A DNA stretch of 64,000 nt, taken from positions 62,001 through 126,000 of the forward strand of contig NZ_CP086109.1 of assembly GCF_016765655.2 (NCBI RefSeq), written 5' to 3'. The notes below the pieces were generated by a model, which saw nothing but the letters and a program-made list of their open reading frames with translations, made no database searches and was not told the origin of the DNA. The DNA comes from Skermanella mucosa (lineage in GTDB: Bacteria; Pseudomonadota; Alphaproteobacteria; Azospirillales; Azospirillaceae). This document shows, in pieces, positions 38,211 to 47,837 of this stretch; position 1 is the stretch's first letter; each line of letters begins with the position of its first letter. The translations under genes were made by a program, and so were the position numbers.

Positions 38211-39977
38211 GTGACGGCAGCCCTTGAGAATCGGCCCGGCCTGTCCCGAGACGGCGACTTCCCTCTCGGCTCCCCGGTAGGCACGCTCGCCGGGTACCCC
38301 ACCAAGGCGCCGCACCGGCCGGAGCCCGCCGTCCGGCCGCAGTCCGACGTGGCGGTGGATTGCGGCTGGGGCCGGCTGATCCTGGGCCAGACCTTCGGTG
38401 ATCCCGCCGACATCGTCGCGGCCTTGCGGGCCGAGGAACCGGGACGGCGCGATATCGCGGCTTACGTCACCGAACCCCATGTGATGCTGGCGCTGGCCCC
38501 GCAGGAACTGTTCCTCGATCCCTCGCACACCTTCCGGCTGAATCTTGCCGCCTCGCATCCGGACGAGCGGGTGCCGGTCGGGTTCACGGTGAGGCCGCTG
38601 GAGACGGCGGCGCAGATCCAGGAGGCCAACCGCATCTATGCCGCCCGCGGCATGCTGCCGGCTCCCGAAGTCTTCCTCCTGGCGCACCGGGATTGCTCGC
38701 ACCTGAGCTACCTGATCGCGGTGGACGGCCAGGACGGCAGCGTGATCGGCACGGTCGGCGGGATCGACCATGTCGAGGCGTTCGGCGACCCGGAGGACGG
38801 CTCGTCCCTGTGGTGCCTGGCGACCGATCCCCAGGCAGCCTATCCCGGCATCGGTGAATGCCTGGTTCGCGCCATGGCCGACAACTTCAGAATGCGCGGC
38901 CGGGCCTTCATGGACCTGTCCGTCATGCACGACAATGCGTGCGCCATAGCGCTCTACGAGAAGCTGGGCTTCGTCCGCGTCCCGGTCTTCTCGATCAAGA
39001 CCCGCAACGCGATCAACGAAAAGCTCTTCATCGGGCCGCAGACCGAGCCCCCGCTCAACCCCTACGCCACCATCATCATCAACGAGGCCCGCCGGCGCGG
39101 CATCGCGGTGGAGGTGCTGGATGCCGAGACCGCCTGCTTCCGGCTCGGCTTCGGCGGCAGGTCGATCGTCTGCCGGGAAAGCCTGTCGGAGCTGACCAGC
39201 GCCGTGGCGCTGAGCCTCTGCGACGACAAGGCGGTCACCCGCCGAGCCCTGGAGAAGGCGGGGCTGCGAGTGCCGCCCCAGCGCCGGGCGGGCGATCCGG
39301 CGGACGACGAGGCTTTCCTGGCCGAGCACGGCCGCGTGGTGGTCAAGCCGGCGCGCGGCGAACAGGGCAAGGGCATCACCGTGGACGTCCGCTCGGCCGA
39401 GGCGATGGAGCGGGCGATCGCCTCGGCGCGGGCCCATGCCGACACGGTCCTGCTCGAAGCCTTCAGGGAAGGCCACGACCTCCGCGTCGTGGTGATCGAC
39501 TACAAGGTCGTCGCCGCGGCGATCCGCCGCCCGGCCGAGGTCACCGGTACCGGCAAGCACACGATCGCCCAGCTGATCGAGGCCCAGAGCCGGCGGCGCG
39601 CCGCCGCTACCGGCGGCGAGAGTCGGATCCCGCTCGACGACGAGACGGAGAGGTGCGTGCGCGACTGCGGCCACGGGCTGGACGACGTCCTGGCCGAGGG
39701 GGAACGGCTGTTCGTGCGCAAGACCGCCAACCTGCATACCGGCGGCACGCTGCACGACGTGACGGCGGCCCTGCATCCCGCCCTCGCGAACGCTGCCGTG
39801 GCGGCGGCGAGGGCGCTCGCGATCCCGGTGGTCGGCCTCGATTTCCTGGTACCCGATCCGGCCGGACCGGACTACGTGATCATCGAGGCCAACGAGCGGC
39901 CCGGCCTCGCCAACCACGAGCCTCAGCCGACGGCCGAACGTTTCGTCGACCTGCTTTTCCCGCAGACGGCCATATGA
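38211..39977 (+). CDS. ngg: N-acetylglutaminylglutamine synthetase (GNAT + ATP-grasp)
   Basis: 588 residues from the GTG at 38211 (TGAGGAGCTTGAACATC upstream). Residues 1-100: family-specific start with CGWGRLILGQTFGDP and DIAAYVTEPHVMLALAPQELF. About 105-270: GNAT acetyltransferase (GIGECLVRAMADNF, ALYEKLGF). About 290-585: ATP-grasp like cyanophycin synthetase (CDDKAVTRRALEKAGL, GRVVVKPARGEQGKGI, VVGLDFLVPDPAGPDYVIIEANERPGLANHEPQ). Ngg makes the osmolyte N-acetylglutaminylglutamine amide together with the AsnO amidotransferase, which is usually adjacent but absent here. A salt-stress role is inferred from the family. Confidence 0.85.
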   Translation: MTAALENRPGLSRDGDFPLGSPVGTLAGYPTKAPHRPEPAVRPQSDVAVDCGWGRLILGQTFGDPADIVAALRAEEPGRRDIAAYVTEPHVMLALAPQELFLDPSHTFRLNLAASHPDERVPVGFTVRPLETAAQIQEANRIYAARGMLPAPEVFLLAHRDCSHLSYLIAVDGQDGSVIGTVGGIDHVEAFGDPEDGSSLWCLATDPQAAYPGIGECLVRAMADNFRMRGRAFMDLSVMHDNACAIALYEKLGFVRVPVFSIKTRNAINEKLFIGPQTEPPLNPYATIIINEARRRGIAVEVLDAETACFRLGFGGRSIVCRESLSELTSAVALSLCDDKAVTRRALEKAGLRVPPQRRAGDPADDEAFLAEHGRVVVKPARGEQGKGITVDVRSAEAMERAIASARAHADTVLLEAFREGHDLRVVVIDYKVVAAAIRRPAEVTGTGKHTIAQLIEAQSRRRAAATGGESRIPLDDETERCVRDCGHGLDDVLAEGERLFVRKTANLHTGGTLHDVTAALHPALANAAVAAARALAIPVVGLDFLVPDPAGPDYVIIEANERPGLANHEPQPTAERFVDLLFPQTAI

Positions 39978-40006
39978 CTGATCACTTCAGACCGGAAGGC
40001 ATCCTC

Positions 40007-40510
40007 ATGGAAACGATATATCGACCGCAGGGTACCGGAGACGTCATGTTGCGCGGCCTCCTGGCCGGGGTCGCAGGCGTCGCCGCGATGACGCTGGCGG
40101 AGAAACTGGAGCAGGCGGTGACCGGCCGGCCCAACTCCTATGTCCCGGCCCATACGCTGGAACGCCTGCTCGGCCTGCCCGAAAGGCCGGACAGGGAGCG
40201 GCTCGGCCTGAACTGGACCATGCATTGGGGCCAGGGCATCCTGCTGGGTGCCGTGCGCGCCCTGATGGCCCGGCACGGCATCCGCGGCCCGGTCGGTTCC
40301 TTCATTTTCCTCAATCTCAGGCTGATCAACGATCAGAGCCTGGAAAACGCGACCGGCGTCGGCGCCCTGCCTTGGACCTGGCCGAGGGACGAACAGGCGA
40401 TCGACCTCCTGCACAAGGCGGTCTACGCCTACGCGACCGGCCTTGTGGCCGACCGCTTGGTGGAGCTGGACGATGCGTCGCGGGAGGGCCGGTCGGAGCA
40501 GGCCCCTTAG
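40007..40510 (+). CDS. Conserved hypothetical membrane-associated protein
   Basis: 167 residues from the ATG at 40007 (CCGGAAGGCATCCTC upstream); an ATG at 39974 overlapping the ngg stop is an alternative. One or two hydrophobic segments (VMLRGLLAGVAGVAAMTLAE; WGQGILLGAVRALMARHG), then IRGPVGSFIFLNLRLIND and AIDLLHKAVYAYATGLVADRL. I have seen this layout in unnamed proteins but cannot assign a family. It follows ngg closely and is likely cotranscribed. Confidence 0.6.
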   Translation: METIYRPQGTGDVMLRGLLAGVAGVAAMTLAEKLEQAVTGRPNSYVPAHTLERLLGLPERPDRERLGLNWTMHWGQGILLGAVRALMARHGIRGPVGSFIFLNLRLINDQSLENATGVGALPWTWPRDEQAIDLLHKAVYAYATGLVADRLVELDDASREGRSEQAP

Positions 40511-40646
40511 GTTCACGGGTCCGGCGGTCCCGCCCGCGGCAGCGGGAGCGCCGGAGTGTGCCGCCAATGCTGCGATCCCATGAGACGACAGGGGCACATC
40601 GCCTGTTGCAGTTTCCGGTATCAGCAATAATTCCGGTTTTGTCGAC

Positions 40647-41747
40647 ATGGCCGCAGACAAGGGTGCTCCACAGAACCGCAGCGTGGTCCAGGCCCAGCCC
40701 AACCTGGAGAGCTGGCCTTTCGTCGCGGTCGTCCAGGCATCCCATACGCCGACCACACTCACCGACCCCCGCCTGCCCGACAACCCGATCATCTTCGCCA
40801 ACGATGCCTTCGTGCGGCTGACCGGCTATGGGCGCGACGAGATCCTGGGGCGCAACTGCCGCTTCCTCGGCGGGCCGGATACGGACCGGGAGGCCAGCAA
40901 CGCGGTGCGCAACGCCGTCGAGGAGGCGCGCGCCGTCAGCATGACGCTGCTGAACTACCGGAAAGACGGCTCACCGTTCTGGAACCAGCTCCATGTCAGC
41001 CCGATCTTCGACGAGGTCGGCATGCTGGCCTATTTCGTCGGATACCAGCACGACGTCACCGCACAGGCCGAAGCGGAACGGGCGCTTCGCAACGCCCGGC
41101 AGGAGCTTGAGGAACGATTGGCCGAACGCGAGCGCCTGATCCTCGAAATCCATCACCGGGTCCGCAACAACCTCCAGACCATCGTCGGGCTTCTCAACCT
41201 GGAAGTCGGGCGCGGCGATCCCCGGCTGCGGCAGCAGTTCAACCTGATCACGCAGCGCATCCGCGTGCTCGGCAGCATCCATGAGCAGCTGGAGCGTTTC
41301 AACCAGTGGACGGCGATCGATTTCGGCCGGCATCTCGAGGAAACCTGCGGGGTGCTGGGGACCCTTTTCGAGGAACGGGTCGCGATCCGGGTCGATGCCG
41401 ATCCCTTCATGTGCGACATCCAGGCGGCGGTGCCCCTGGGCCTGATCGCCAACGAACTGATCGCTGCCAGGATCGAGCGCATCATCAGAATCGGATTGGC
41501 GGAGCACGGCACGATCCAGGTGGTCTTCAGGCATCGCCGGCAGGACGACACGATCGAACTGGCGATCAGTGACACGGGACGCGGGGACGGCCCGATGCCT
41601 TCCGGGGAGATTTTCCCTGCCGGCGATATCGTGGACGTACTGGTCGAGCAGCTCGGAGCCGAACTGACGGTCGACCCGGCGGCCGGCTGGACAGTGAAAT
41701 TGACCGTGCCCCGTTCGGCCCTGGACCTGCATTCCGTAGAACCCTGA
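40647..41747 (+). CDS. LOV-domain sensor histidine kinase (HWE/HisKA_2 type) with degenerate ATPase domain
   Basis: 366 residues. About 25-138 is a LOV domain: NPIIFANDAFVRLTGY, GRNCRFLGGPDTD with photo-adduct C71, NYRKDGSPFWNQLHVSP with flavin Asn residues, and YFVGYQHDVT with the flavin Gln, so blue-light sensing is likely. HisKA_2 follows: LILEIHHRVRNNLQTIVGLL with H169/H170. The ATPase domain keeps LGLIANEL but the following N-box, normally VTNALKHAF, reads IAARIERII, and the G2 loop is lost (PAGDIVDVLVEQLG). The kinase may be inactive or act by dimerisation. Convergent with the next hybrid kinase (17 bp between stops). Confidence 0.87.
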   Translation: MAADKGAPQNRSVVQAQPNLESWPFVAVVQASHTPTTLTDPRLPDNPIIFANDAFVRLTGYGRDEILGRNCRFLGGPDTDREASNAVRNAVEEARAVSMTLLNYRKDGSPFWNQLHVSPIFDEVGMLAYFVGYQHDVTAQAEAERALRNARQELEERLAERERLILEIHHRVRNNLQTIVGLLNLEVGRGDPRLRQQFNLITQRIRVLGSIHEQLERFNQWTAIDFGRHLEETCGVLGTLFEERVAIRVDADPFMCDIQAAVPLGLIANELIAARIERIIRIGLAEHGTIQVVFRHRRQDDTIELAISDTGRGDGPMPSGEIFPAGDIVDVLVEQLGAELTVDPAAGWTVKLTVPRSALDLHSVEP

Positions 41748-41764
41748 CGCCGTCGAACCGCCGG

Positions 41765-43606
41765 TCAGGCCGCGCTGCAGATATCCTTCACGAGGGCCTT
41801 CAGCTTGTCCCCCAGGACCGGCTTGTGAACCAGATGGCAACCGGATTTCTCCGCCTCCGCCAGCCGGTCCGGCGAGGTGTCGCCCGTCAGCAGGATCGCG
41901 GCCCTCGTGCCGTGACGGCGGGCGATGGCGACGGCCTCGGTGCCGCGCTGGCCATGGCCCAGCGTGTAATCGGCGATCACGAGGGTCGGCGGGGCGTCGA
42001 GCCCGGACAACAGGATTTCCATCTGGTCCAGGGTGCGGACGGCATGGACGCCGAGACCCCACGAAGCCAGCATCAGCGCCATCGCCTGCAGGACCAGCGG
42101 CTCGTCGTCGATCACCAGGGCCGACGACCCCGCCAGGATATCGCAGGCGACGCCGCGGACGGCGGCGGCGGGAGCGGACTCATCGCCCGCGAAGGGCAGG
42201 CAGAGCGAGAAGACCGAACCCCTCCCCACTTCCGAGGTCACGTCGATCCGGGTTCCGAGCAGCTGCGAAACCCGGCGCGCCGTGGCGAGGCCAATGCCGA
42301 ACCCTCGGGAATGGTCGTGCGCCTTGTCGTCGATCTGATAATAGTCGTCGAAGATGCGGCCGAGCTCCTCGGGCGCGATGCCCTGTCCGGAGTCGCCCAC
42401 CTCCAGGACGACCTGCCCGTCACGGACACGGGAGTACACCGTCACGCCGCCCTCCAGCGTGTATTTGATCGCATTGGAGACGAGATTGCGCAGGATTAGC
42501 TCGACCAGCAGGGGATCGGACCGGACCGCCAGGTTTACGGGCGGCATGTGCAAGCGGAGACCGGCCGTCCGGGCCGGCCCCTGGAACTCGCCATGAAGGC
42601 GCTGGAGCAGGTCGTCGAGGTCGAAGACGCGCGGCTCGGCCCGGACGATGCCGGCGTCCAGCCGCGCCACCTCAAGCAGCCCGTTCAACATTCCCGTCAG
42701 GTTTTCGAGGCTGTTGGCAAGCGGTTCGACCAGCTCGCGTTCGCCCGGACCAAGCTGCCGCCGCATCAGCAGGTCGAGGAACAGGTTGGCCGAGGTGACG
42801 GGCTGGCGAAGATCGTGGCTGACGGACGCGAGGAACCGCGACTTCGCCCGGCTGGCCTCCTCGGCCTCGTCCCGCGCCCTGCACAGGGCCTCCTCGGCGA
42901 GCTTCAGGTCCGTCACGTCCAGGTTCAGTCCGGTGATGCGGACAGGACGGGCCTGGCCGTCGCGGAGGATCTGGCCCCGCCCCTCCAGCCACCGGATACC
43001 CTTGTGCGGGTGCGTGATCCGGTATTGCAGGAAGAAGTCGCCGGAACCGCTGGTGAGGACCTCCTGCAGGATCCGGTCCGATTCCGCGCGGTCTTCAGGG
43101 TGGATGCTCTCCAGCCACCGCTCCCGCGACGGTATGGTGGTGTGGGGGTCGAAGCCGCAGAGATCCAGGAAACTGTCGGACCAGGTCAAGTCGCCGGTGT
43201 CGATCCGCCAGTCCCAGGTTCCCGCCCCGGCATAGCGTTGCGCCATGGACAGGAGCCGTTCGCTCTCCTGGATCTCCAGGGTACGATCCGCGACCCGATG
43301 TTCCAGGTCCTGGTTGGCGCGGACAAGCTCGTCGTTCGAAGCGGTCAGCTCCTCGATGAGGATCTGGAGCTCCTCCTCCATGACGATCCCCGCGGCATGC
43401 GCCTCGCGGGCATTGTCCTCCACTTGCTGCGACAGGGAATCAAGCAGCATTGCCTGTTGCTCGAGCTTCCTGTTGGCATGCTCCAGTTCCAGTGTCTTCG
43501 CTACCAGAAGCGTCTTTACCCTGTCGAGCTCTATTGAAAGCTGGGCAGCCTCCTCACGCGCATCTTCGGCAATCGCGAGGGCATGCTCGACATCATGATC
43601 GATCAT
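41765..43606 (-). CDS. Hybrid sensor histidine kinase (coiled coil-PAS-HK-REC)
   Basis: 613 residues from the ATG at 43606 (GGGAAGGGCTG upstream). About 5-130 is a long coiled coil (ELEHANRKLEQQAMLLDSL); 140-255 PAS/PAC (GTWDWRIDTGDLTWSDSF, RITGLNLDVTDLKLAEE); HisKA with H264 in FLASVSHDLRQPVTSANLF; HATPase (LVSNAIKYTLEGG, VGDSGQGIAPEELGRIF, GFGIGLATARRVSQLLG); receiver with D546 in TLVIADYTLGHG and Lys in LVHKPV. No membrane segment. The receiver lies after the kinase, as in enzymes that need a phosphotransfer partner. Tail-to-tail with the LOV kinase. Confidence 0.92.
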   Translation of the reverse strand: MIDHDVEHALAIAEDAREEAAQLSIELDRVKTLLVAKTLELEHANRKLEQQAMLLDSLSQQVEDNAREAHAAGIVMEEELQILIEELTASNDELVRANQDLEHRVADRTLEIQESERLLSMAQRYAGAGTWDWRIDTGDLTWSDSFLDLCGFDPHTTIPSRERWLESIHPEDRAESDRILQEVLTSGSGDFFLQYRITHPHKGIRWLEGRGQILRDGQARPVRITGLNLDVTDLKLAEEALCRARDEAEEASRAKSRFLASVSHDLRQPVTSANLFLDLLMRRQLGPGERELVEPLANSLENLTGMLNGLLEVARLDAGIVRAEPRVFDLDDLLQRLHGEFQGPARTAGLRLHMPPVNLAVRSDPLLVELILRNLVSNAIKYTLEGGVTVYSRVRDGQVVLEVGDSGQGIAPEELGRIFDDYYQIDDKAHDHSRGFGIGLATARRVSQLLGTRIDVTSEVGRGSVFSLCLPFAGDESAPAAAVRGVACDILAGSSALVIDDEPLVLQAMALMLASWGLGVHAVRTLDQMEILLSGLDAPPTLVIADYTLGHGQRGTEAVAIARRHGTRAAILLTGDTSPDRLAEAEKSGCHLVHKPVLGDKLKALVKDICSAA

Positions 43607-43862
43607 CAGCCCTTCCCGGCGATCCGGTGGCTCCGGAAATCGGTGGTTTCGCGCCGATAAAGAGGCCTCGTCGGATCTTGCGGGCAATTAATTGAATCTT
43701 CTCATTGCAACGAACAGACAGGACCGAGCCGTATCAGCACCCAGCTAACGAACAACCATGACTGGAAAGGTTTCCCGATCGGAGCTCAAGCCAATCGGCG
43801 TATACCGATGGGACGGATGCACCTGCCCGGAATAGGCATAAGGCGGCTGCGGAAAGCCCGCG

Positions 43863-44630
43863 TCACAGGACGGCCACCATTCCGCCGTCGACATAGATGA
43901 TCTGGCCGTTGACGTAGTCGGACGCCGGCGAGGCCAGGAACACGACCGTGCCGACCAGCTCGTCGGGACGGCCCCACCGCCGGGAAGGCGTCCGGCCCTT
44001 TACCCAGGCATCGAAAGTCGGGTTGTCCATCAGGGCCTGGTTCATGTCGGTCATCATGTAGCCGGGGCCGATGGCGTTGGCCTGGATTCCGGACTCGGCC
44101 CATTCCGCCGTCATGGCGCGGGTCAGCATCTTGATCCCGCCCTTGGCAACCGTGTAGGGCGCGATGGTTGCGCGGGCCAGGTCGCTCATGAGGGAACCGA
44201 TATTGACGATCTTGCCCCGGCCGCGCGGGATCATGCGGCGGGCCGCCTCGCGCCCGATCACGAAGGCGCTGGTCAGGTTGATCTCGATGACCCGGCGCCA
44301 TTCCTCGGTCGAGAGGTCGACCATGGGCTTGCGCAGCTGGATCCCGGCATTGTTGACCAGGATATCGACCTCGACGCCCTGCCGGTCGAGGGCGTCGAAA
44401 GCCGCCGCGACCGCCGCTTCGTCGGTCACGTCGAACTGGGACTCAAGGACGGTGTGGCCGCCGGCCCGCAAGGCCGATGCGGCGGCGGCGAGGCGGCCGG
44501 CATCGGAGCCGTTGAGGATCACGGCGGCCCCGGCCTCGGCCAGCCCGCGCGCCATGGCATTGCCCAGGCCTCGGGACGATCCGGTGACGAGGGCCGTGCG
44601 GCCGGTGAGGTCAAAAAGCGTCTTCGACAC
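43863..44630 (-). CDS. SDR, gluconate 5-dehydrogenase-like
   Basis: 255 residues. LFDLTGRTALVTGSSRGLGN, AVILNGSDAGRL, ILVNNAGIQLRKPMVDL, Ser in VNIGSLMSD, Tyr/Lys in PYTVAKGGIKML, GPGYMMTDMNQALMD, and the ending YVNGQIIYVDGGM. This pattern is that of Gno/IdnO gluconate 5-dehydrogenases (5-ketogluconate to gluconate with NADPH). It is the nearest gluconate-handling enzyme to the lactonase locus 25 kb away; 3-oxoacyl reductase activity is the alternative. Confidence 0.8.
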   Translation of the reverse strand: MSKTLFDLTGRTALVTGSSRGLGNAMARGLAEAGAAVILNGSDAGRLAAAASALRAGGHTVLESQFDVTDEAAVAAAFDALDRQGVEVDILVNNAGIQLRKPMVDLSTEEWRRVIEINLTSAFVIGREAARRMIPRGRGKIVNIGSLMSDLARATIAPYTVAKGGIKMLTRAMTAEWAESGIQANAIGPGYMMTDMNQALMDNPTFDAWVKGRTPSRRWGRPDELVGTVVFLASPASDYVNGQIIYVDGGMVAVL

Positions 44631-44674
44631 GAGCGTTTCCAGTATTACTTATCGGTCCGGCCGTCGTGCCCGCG

Positions 44675-45457
44675 TCAAAGCTGAACTTCGACTTCGGCGG
44701 CGACGCGCCAGACATCGTCCTTCGACATGGCACCGACGACTACATAGGTATATCCGTTCTCGTTCCAGTGGCCAACATTGATGCCATGGTGCTTCTCCAC
44801 GGCGAAGGAACGGGAGCTCGGCTCGCCGACCGTGATGCAAAGGGCGACCGGCGCCCCGGCGGAGCGCGTGTAGATCAGCTGGGCGACAGGGTTGCCCGCC
44901 AGGACCAGCATCCGGGCTCCGGCGAAATCCAGCCCCTGGCGTGACAGGTCGGGGACGATCAGCTCCCGGTCCAGCCGGTTGCCCAGCCATTGCTCGATGT
45001 GCGTCTTCCGCGCCGCGGGCACCTCGACCAGATGTTCCTTCTCGCGCGCATAGATGATGTGATACTCGGCGATCTCCTCGAGGATCTCGGCGCTCATCGA
45101 GGCGGCCTCCTGCGACCATCGCCATGCCGCGTCGAAGACGTAATTGCCGCCGATCAGGAGCAGGAGCGATGCGGCGAGAGCATGCCGTCGCCACCGGCTG
45201 TCCGAAAAGGTCCGCAGCAGCGATCGCTTCATCACGGCGGGACGGTCGGGATCCGCCAGGGCCAGGAACCGTTCCGGAGGCGCCCCGAAGCGCTGATCCG
45301 AACAGTGGGTACGCAGCCGGGCGGTAACCGCACGCAGTTCCTCCACCTTTCGGCGCGCGCCCTCGTTCTTGGCAAGGAAGCTGCCGACTTCCGCAAGCTG
45401 ATCGGAGTCCAGCTCACCATCGACATAAGCAGCCAGAAGATCGTCATCGACAACCAT
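44675..45457 (-). CDS. Anti-sigma factor (membrane-anchored, without zinc motif)
   Basis: 260 residues from the ATG at 45457; an in-frame GTG at 45466 overlaps the sigma stop (GTGA) and is an alternative. N-terminal cytoplasmic anti-sigma part (DDDLLAAYVDGELDSDQLAEVGSFL) without the HxxxCxxC zinc motif; one transmembrane helix at about 83-105 (HALAASLLLLIGGNYVF); periplasmic domain with ISY-like end GHWNENGYTYVVVGAMSKDDVWR. It should hold the adjacent ECF sigma factor inactive at the membrane until an envelope signal. Confidence 0.82.
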   Translation of the reverse strand: MVVDDDLLAAYVDGELDSDQLAEVGSFLAKNEGARRKVEELRAVTARLRTHCSDQRFGAPPERFLALADPDRPAVMKRSLLRTFSDSRWRRHALAASLLLLIGGNYVFDAAWRWSQEAASMSAEILEEIAEYHIIYAREKEHLVEVPAARKTHIEQWLGNRLDRELIVPDLSRQGLDFAGARMLVLAGNPVAQLIYTRSAGAPVALCITVGEPSSRSFAVEKHHGINVGHWNENGYTYVVVGAMSKDDVWRVAAEVEVQL

Positions 45458-45462
45458 CGCAA

Positions 45463-45993
45463 TCACCACAACTTCACGATATTGTCCGACCGGGGCGAAG
45501 GCACTTCGATCCGCTTGGCAAGGGCGAGACGTCCGCGGGAAACGCGGCTCATGACCGTGCCGACGCAGATGCCGAGGATTTGAGCCGTTTCCTTGTAACT
45601 GAGACCGTCTATGCATACCAATGTCAACACGCTGCGCTGTTCCTCCGGCAATTGGAGAAGCGCTCGATAGACGGCGTCCAGCATCAACAGGTTCTCGGCC
45701 GCCACAGCCCCTTCCTCGCACTCCACATCCGATGCCTCATCGAGAGGCGCACGGGTGCGGCGGAATGCGCTGCGTTGCTCGTCGATCCAGGCACGATGCA
45801 TGATGCAATACAACCAGCTGTCGAGACGGGTTCCGGAAATCCACTGTTCGGATCGGTCGAGAGCCCGTTCACAGGCATGTTGAACCAAGTCTTCCGCGCT
45901 ATCCAACGAACCAGTTAAGCTGACGGCGAAACGTTTCAACCTCGGATACAGCTGCACCAGATTGCTACGAATGTGGTCTTCTGTTGTTTTCAT
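45463..45993 (-). CDS. ECF RNA polymerase sigma factor
   Basis: 176 residues from the ATG at 45993. Region 2: YPRLKRFAVSLTGSLDSAEDLVQHACERAL and DSWLYCIMHRAWIDEQR; region 4: LPEEQRSVLTLVCIDGLSYKETAQILGICVGTVMSRVSRGR. Short Shine-Dalgarno CTCGGTGAAATA. It overlaps or abuts its anti-sigma gene, and a GGAAT / CGTCT promoter upstream suggests autoregulation. Confidence 0.92.
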   Translation of the reverse strand: MKTTEDHIRSNLVQLYPRLKRFAVSLTGSLDSAEDLVQHACERALDRSEQWISGTRLDSWLYCIMHRAWIDEQRSAFRRTRAPLDEASDVECEEGAVAAENLLMLDAVYRALLQLPEEQRSVLTLVCIDGLSYKETAQILGICVGTVMSRVSRGRLALAKRIEVPSPRSDNIVKLW

Positions 45994-46030
45994 TATTTCA
46001 CCGAGATACACCCGCCCTGCACTGCTGACC

Positions 46031-46057
46031 AGACGATAAAAGGCATGTCCTTATTCC
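46031..46057 (-). promoter_or_regulatory. Candidate ECF-type autoregulatory promoter
   Basis: On the minus strand GGAAT (46057-46053) and CGTCT (46035-46031) are separated by 17 bp, a typical ECF sigma layout, with transcription starting about 30 bases before the sigma ATG. GACGATAAAAGGC here also pairs with GCCTTTATCGTC near 46107-46118. Confidence 0.5.
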
Positions 46058-46154
46058 AGTATGGTAAAGACCCAGAAGAGAATACGCCTTTATCGTCGGC
46101 AGGCGCGGCCGAATCTGGCACGGCAATCCTAGCTTTCTTCCGACGGCAACCCGC

Positions 46155-47837
46155 CTAGAGGCTCGGCAGCACCAGCTTGTGGACGCGCGCCGTCTCCAGC
46201 GCCTCCTCGTAGCCGGCGTCGGCATGGCGCATGACGCCGCTGGCGGGATCGTTCCAGAGCACCCGCTCCAGGCGGGCGGCCGCTTCCGCGGTTCCGTCGG
46301 CGACGATCACCATGCCGGCATGCTGGGAGAACCCCATGCCGACACCCCCGCCATGGTGCAGCGATACCCAGGTCGCTCCGGAGGCGGTATTGAGCAGCGC
46401 ATTGAGCAGCGGCCAGTCGGAGACCGCGTCCGACCCGTCGCGCATCGCCTCGGTCTCCCGGTTGGGCGAAGCGACCGATCCGGAATCCAGATGGTCGCGC
46501 CCGATCACGATCGGTGCCTTCAACTCGCCGCTGGCGACCATCTCGTTGAAGGCCAGACCCAGCCGGTGGCGGTCGCCCAGCCCGACCCAGCAGATCCGGG
46601 CCGGCAGCCCCTGGAAGCGGATCCGTTCGCGCGCCATGTCGAGCCAGTTGTGCAGATGGGGATTGTCGGGGATCAGTTCCTTGACCTTGGCGTCGGTCCG
46701 GAAGATGTCCTCCGGGTCGCCCGACAGGGCGGCCCAGCGGAACGGGCCGATACCCCGGCAGAACAGCGGCCGGATATAGGCGGGAACGAATCCGGGGAAG
46801 TCGAAGGCGTTGGCGACGCCCATCTCCTTTGCCATCTGCCGGATATTGTTGCCGTAGTCCAGCACCGGCACGCCCTGGCCGTGGAAATCGAGCATGGCCT
46901 TGACCTGGATGGCCATGGACCGCTTCGCGGCCGCCTCCACCGCCTTGGGATCGCGCTCGCGCTTCTCCTCCCACTCGGCAAGGCTCCAGCCGGCCGGCAG
47001 GTAGCCGTTCAGCGGGTCGTGGGCGGAGGTCTGGTCGGTGACGGCATCGGGCCGGACCCCGCGCCGCACCAGTTCCGGGAAGATTTCGGCAGCGTTGCCG
47101 AGCAGTCCGACGGAGACCGGCCTGCGGTCGCCCCTGGCGCGCTCGATGATCGCCAGCGCCTCTTCGAGGGTATCGGCCTTGCGGTCGAGATAACCGGTCT
47201 GAAGCCGCATCTCGATGCGCGAGGGCTGGCACTCCACGGCCAGTATCGAGGCGCCCGCCATGGTGGCGGCGAGCGGCTGGGCTCCTCCCATTCCGCCGAG
47301 GCCGCCGGTCAGGATCCAGCGGCCGGCGAGGTCGCCGCCATAGTGGCGCCTGCCCACTTCGACGAAAGTCTCGTAGGTGCCCTGGACGATTCCCTGGCTG
47401 CCGATATAGATCCAGGACCCGGCGGTCATCTGGCCGTACATCATCAGCCCGACCTTGTCGAGCGCGTTGAAATGATCCCAGTCGGCCCAGCGCGGCACCA
47501 GGTTGGAGTTGGCGATCAGGACGCGCGGGGCATCCCGGTGGGTGCGGAACACCCCGACCGGCTTGCCGGACTGGACCAGCAGCGTCTCGTCCTCGCCGAG
47601 GGTCTTGAGGCATTCCACGATGCGGTCGAAGGACTGCCAGTCCCGGGCGGCACGTCCGATCCCGCCATAGACGACCAGCGCTTCCGGCTTCTCGGCGACC
47701 TCCGGATCGAGGTTGTTCATCAGCATCCGCAGCGGCGCCTCGGTCAGCCAGCTCCGCGCGGTCAGCTCCGTGCCGCGCGGGCTGCGGATCTTGCGGGCAT
47801 TGTCGAGCCGGGCGCCGGAAGGAGGAACGGAAGTCAT
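46155..47837 (-). CDS. hutU: Urocanate hydratase
   Basis: 560 residues from the ATG at 47837, which overlaps the hutG stop (ATGA). Full-length urocanase with its NAD-binding and family motifs: [84 protein letters not shown], and the NAD/active-site Cys in [15 protein letters not shown]. It adds water to urocanate giving imidazolonepropionate, step two of histidine degradation. Last gene of hutI-hutG-hutU. Confidence 0.97.
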   Translation of the reverse strand: MTSVPPSGARLDNARKIRSPRGTELTARSWLTEAPLRMLMNNLDPEVAEKPEALVVYGGIGRAARDWQSFDRIVECLKTLGEDETLLVQSGKPVGVFRTHRDAPRVLIANSNLVPRWADWDHFNALDKVGLMMYGQMTAGSWIYIGSQGIVQGTYETFVEVGRRHYGGDLAGRWILTGGLGGMGGAQPLAATMAGASILAVECQPSRIEMRLQTGYLDRKADTLEEALAIIERARGDRRPVSVGLLGNAAEIFPELVRRGVRPDAVTDQTSAHDPLNGYLPAGWSLAEWEEKRERDPKAVEAAAKRSMAIQVKAMLDFHGQGVPVLDYGNNIRQMAKEMGVANAFDFPGFVPAYIRPLFCRGIGPFRWAALSGDPEDIFRTDAKVKELIPDNPHLHNWLDMARERIRFQGLPARICWVGLGDRHRLGLAFNEMVASGELKAPIVIGRDHLDSGSVASPNRETEAMRDGSDAVSDWPLLNALLNTASGATWVSLHHGGGVGMGFSQHAGMVIVADGTAEAAARLERVLWNDPASGVMRHADAGYEEALETARVHKLVLPSL

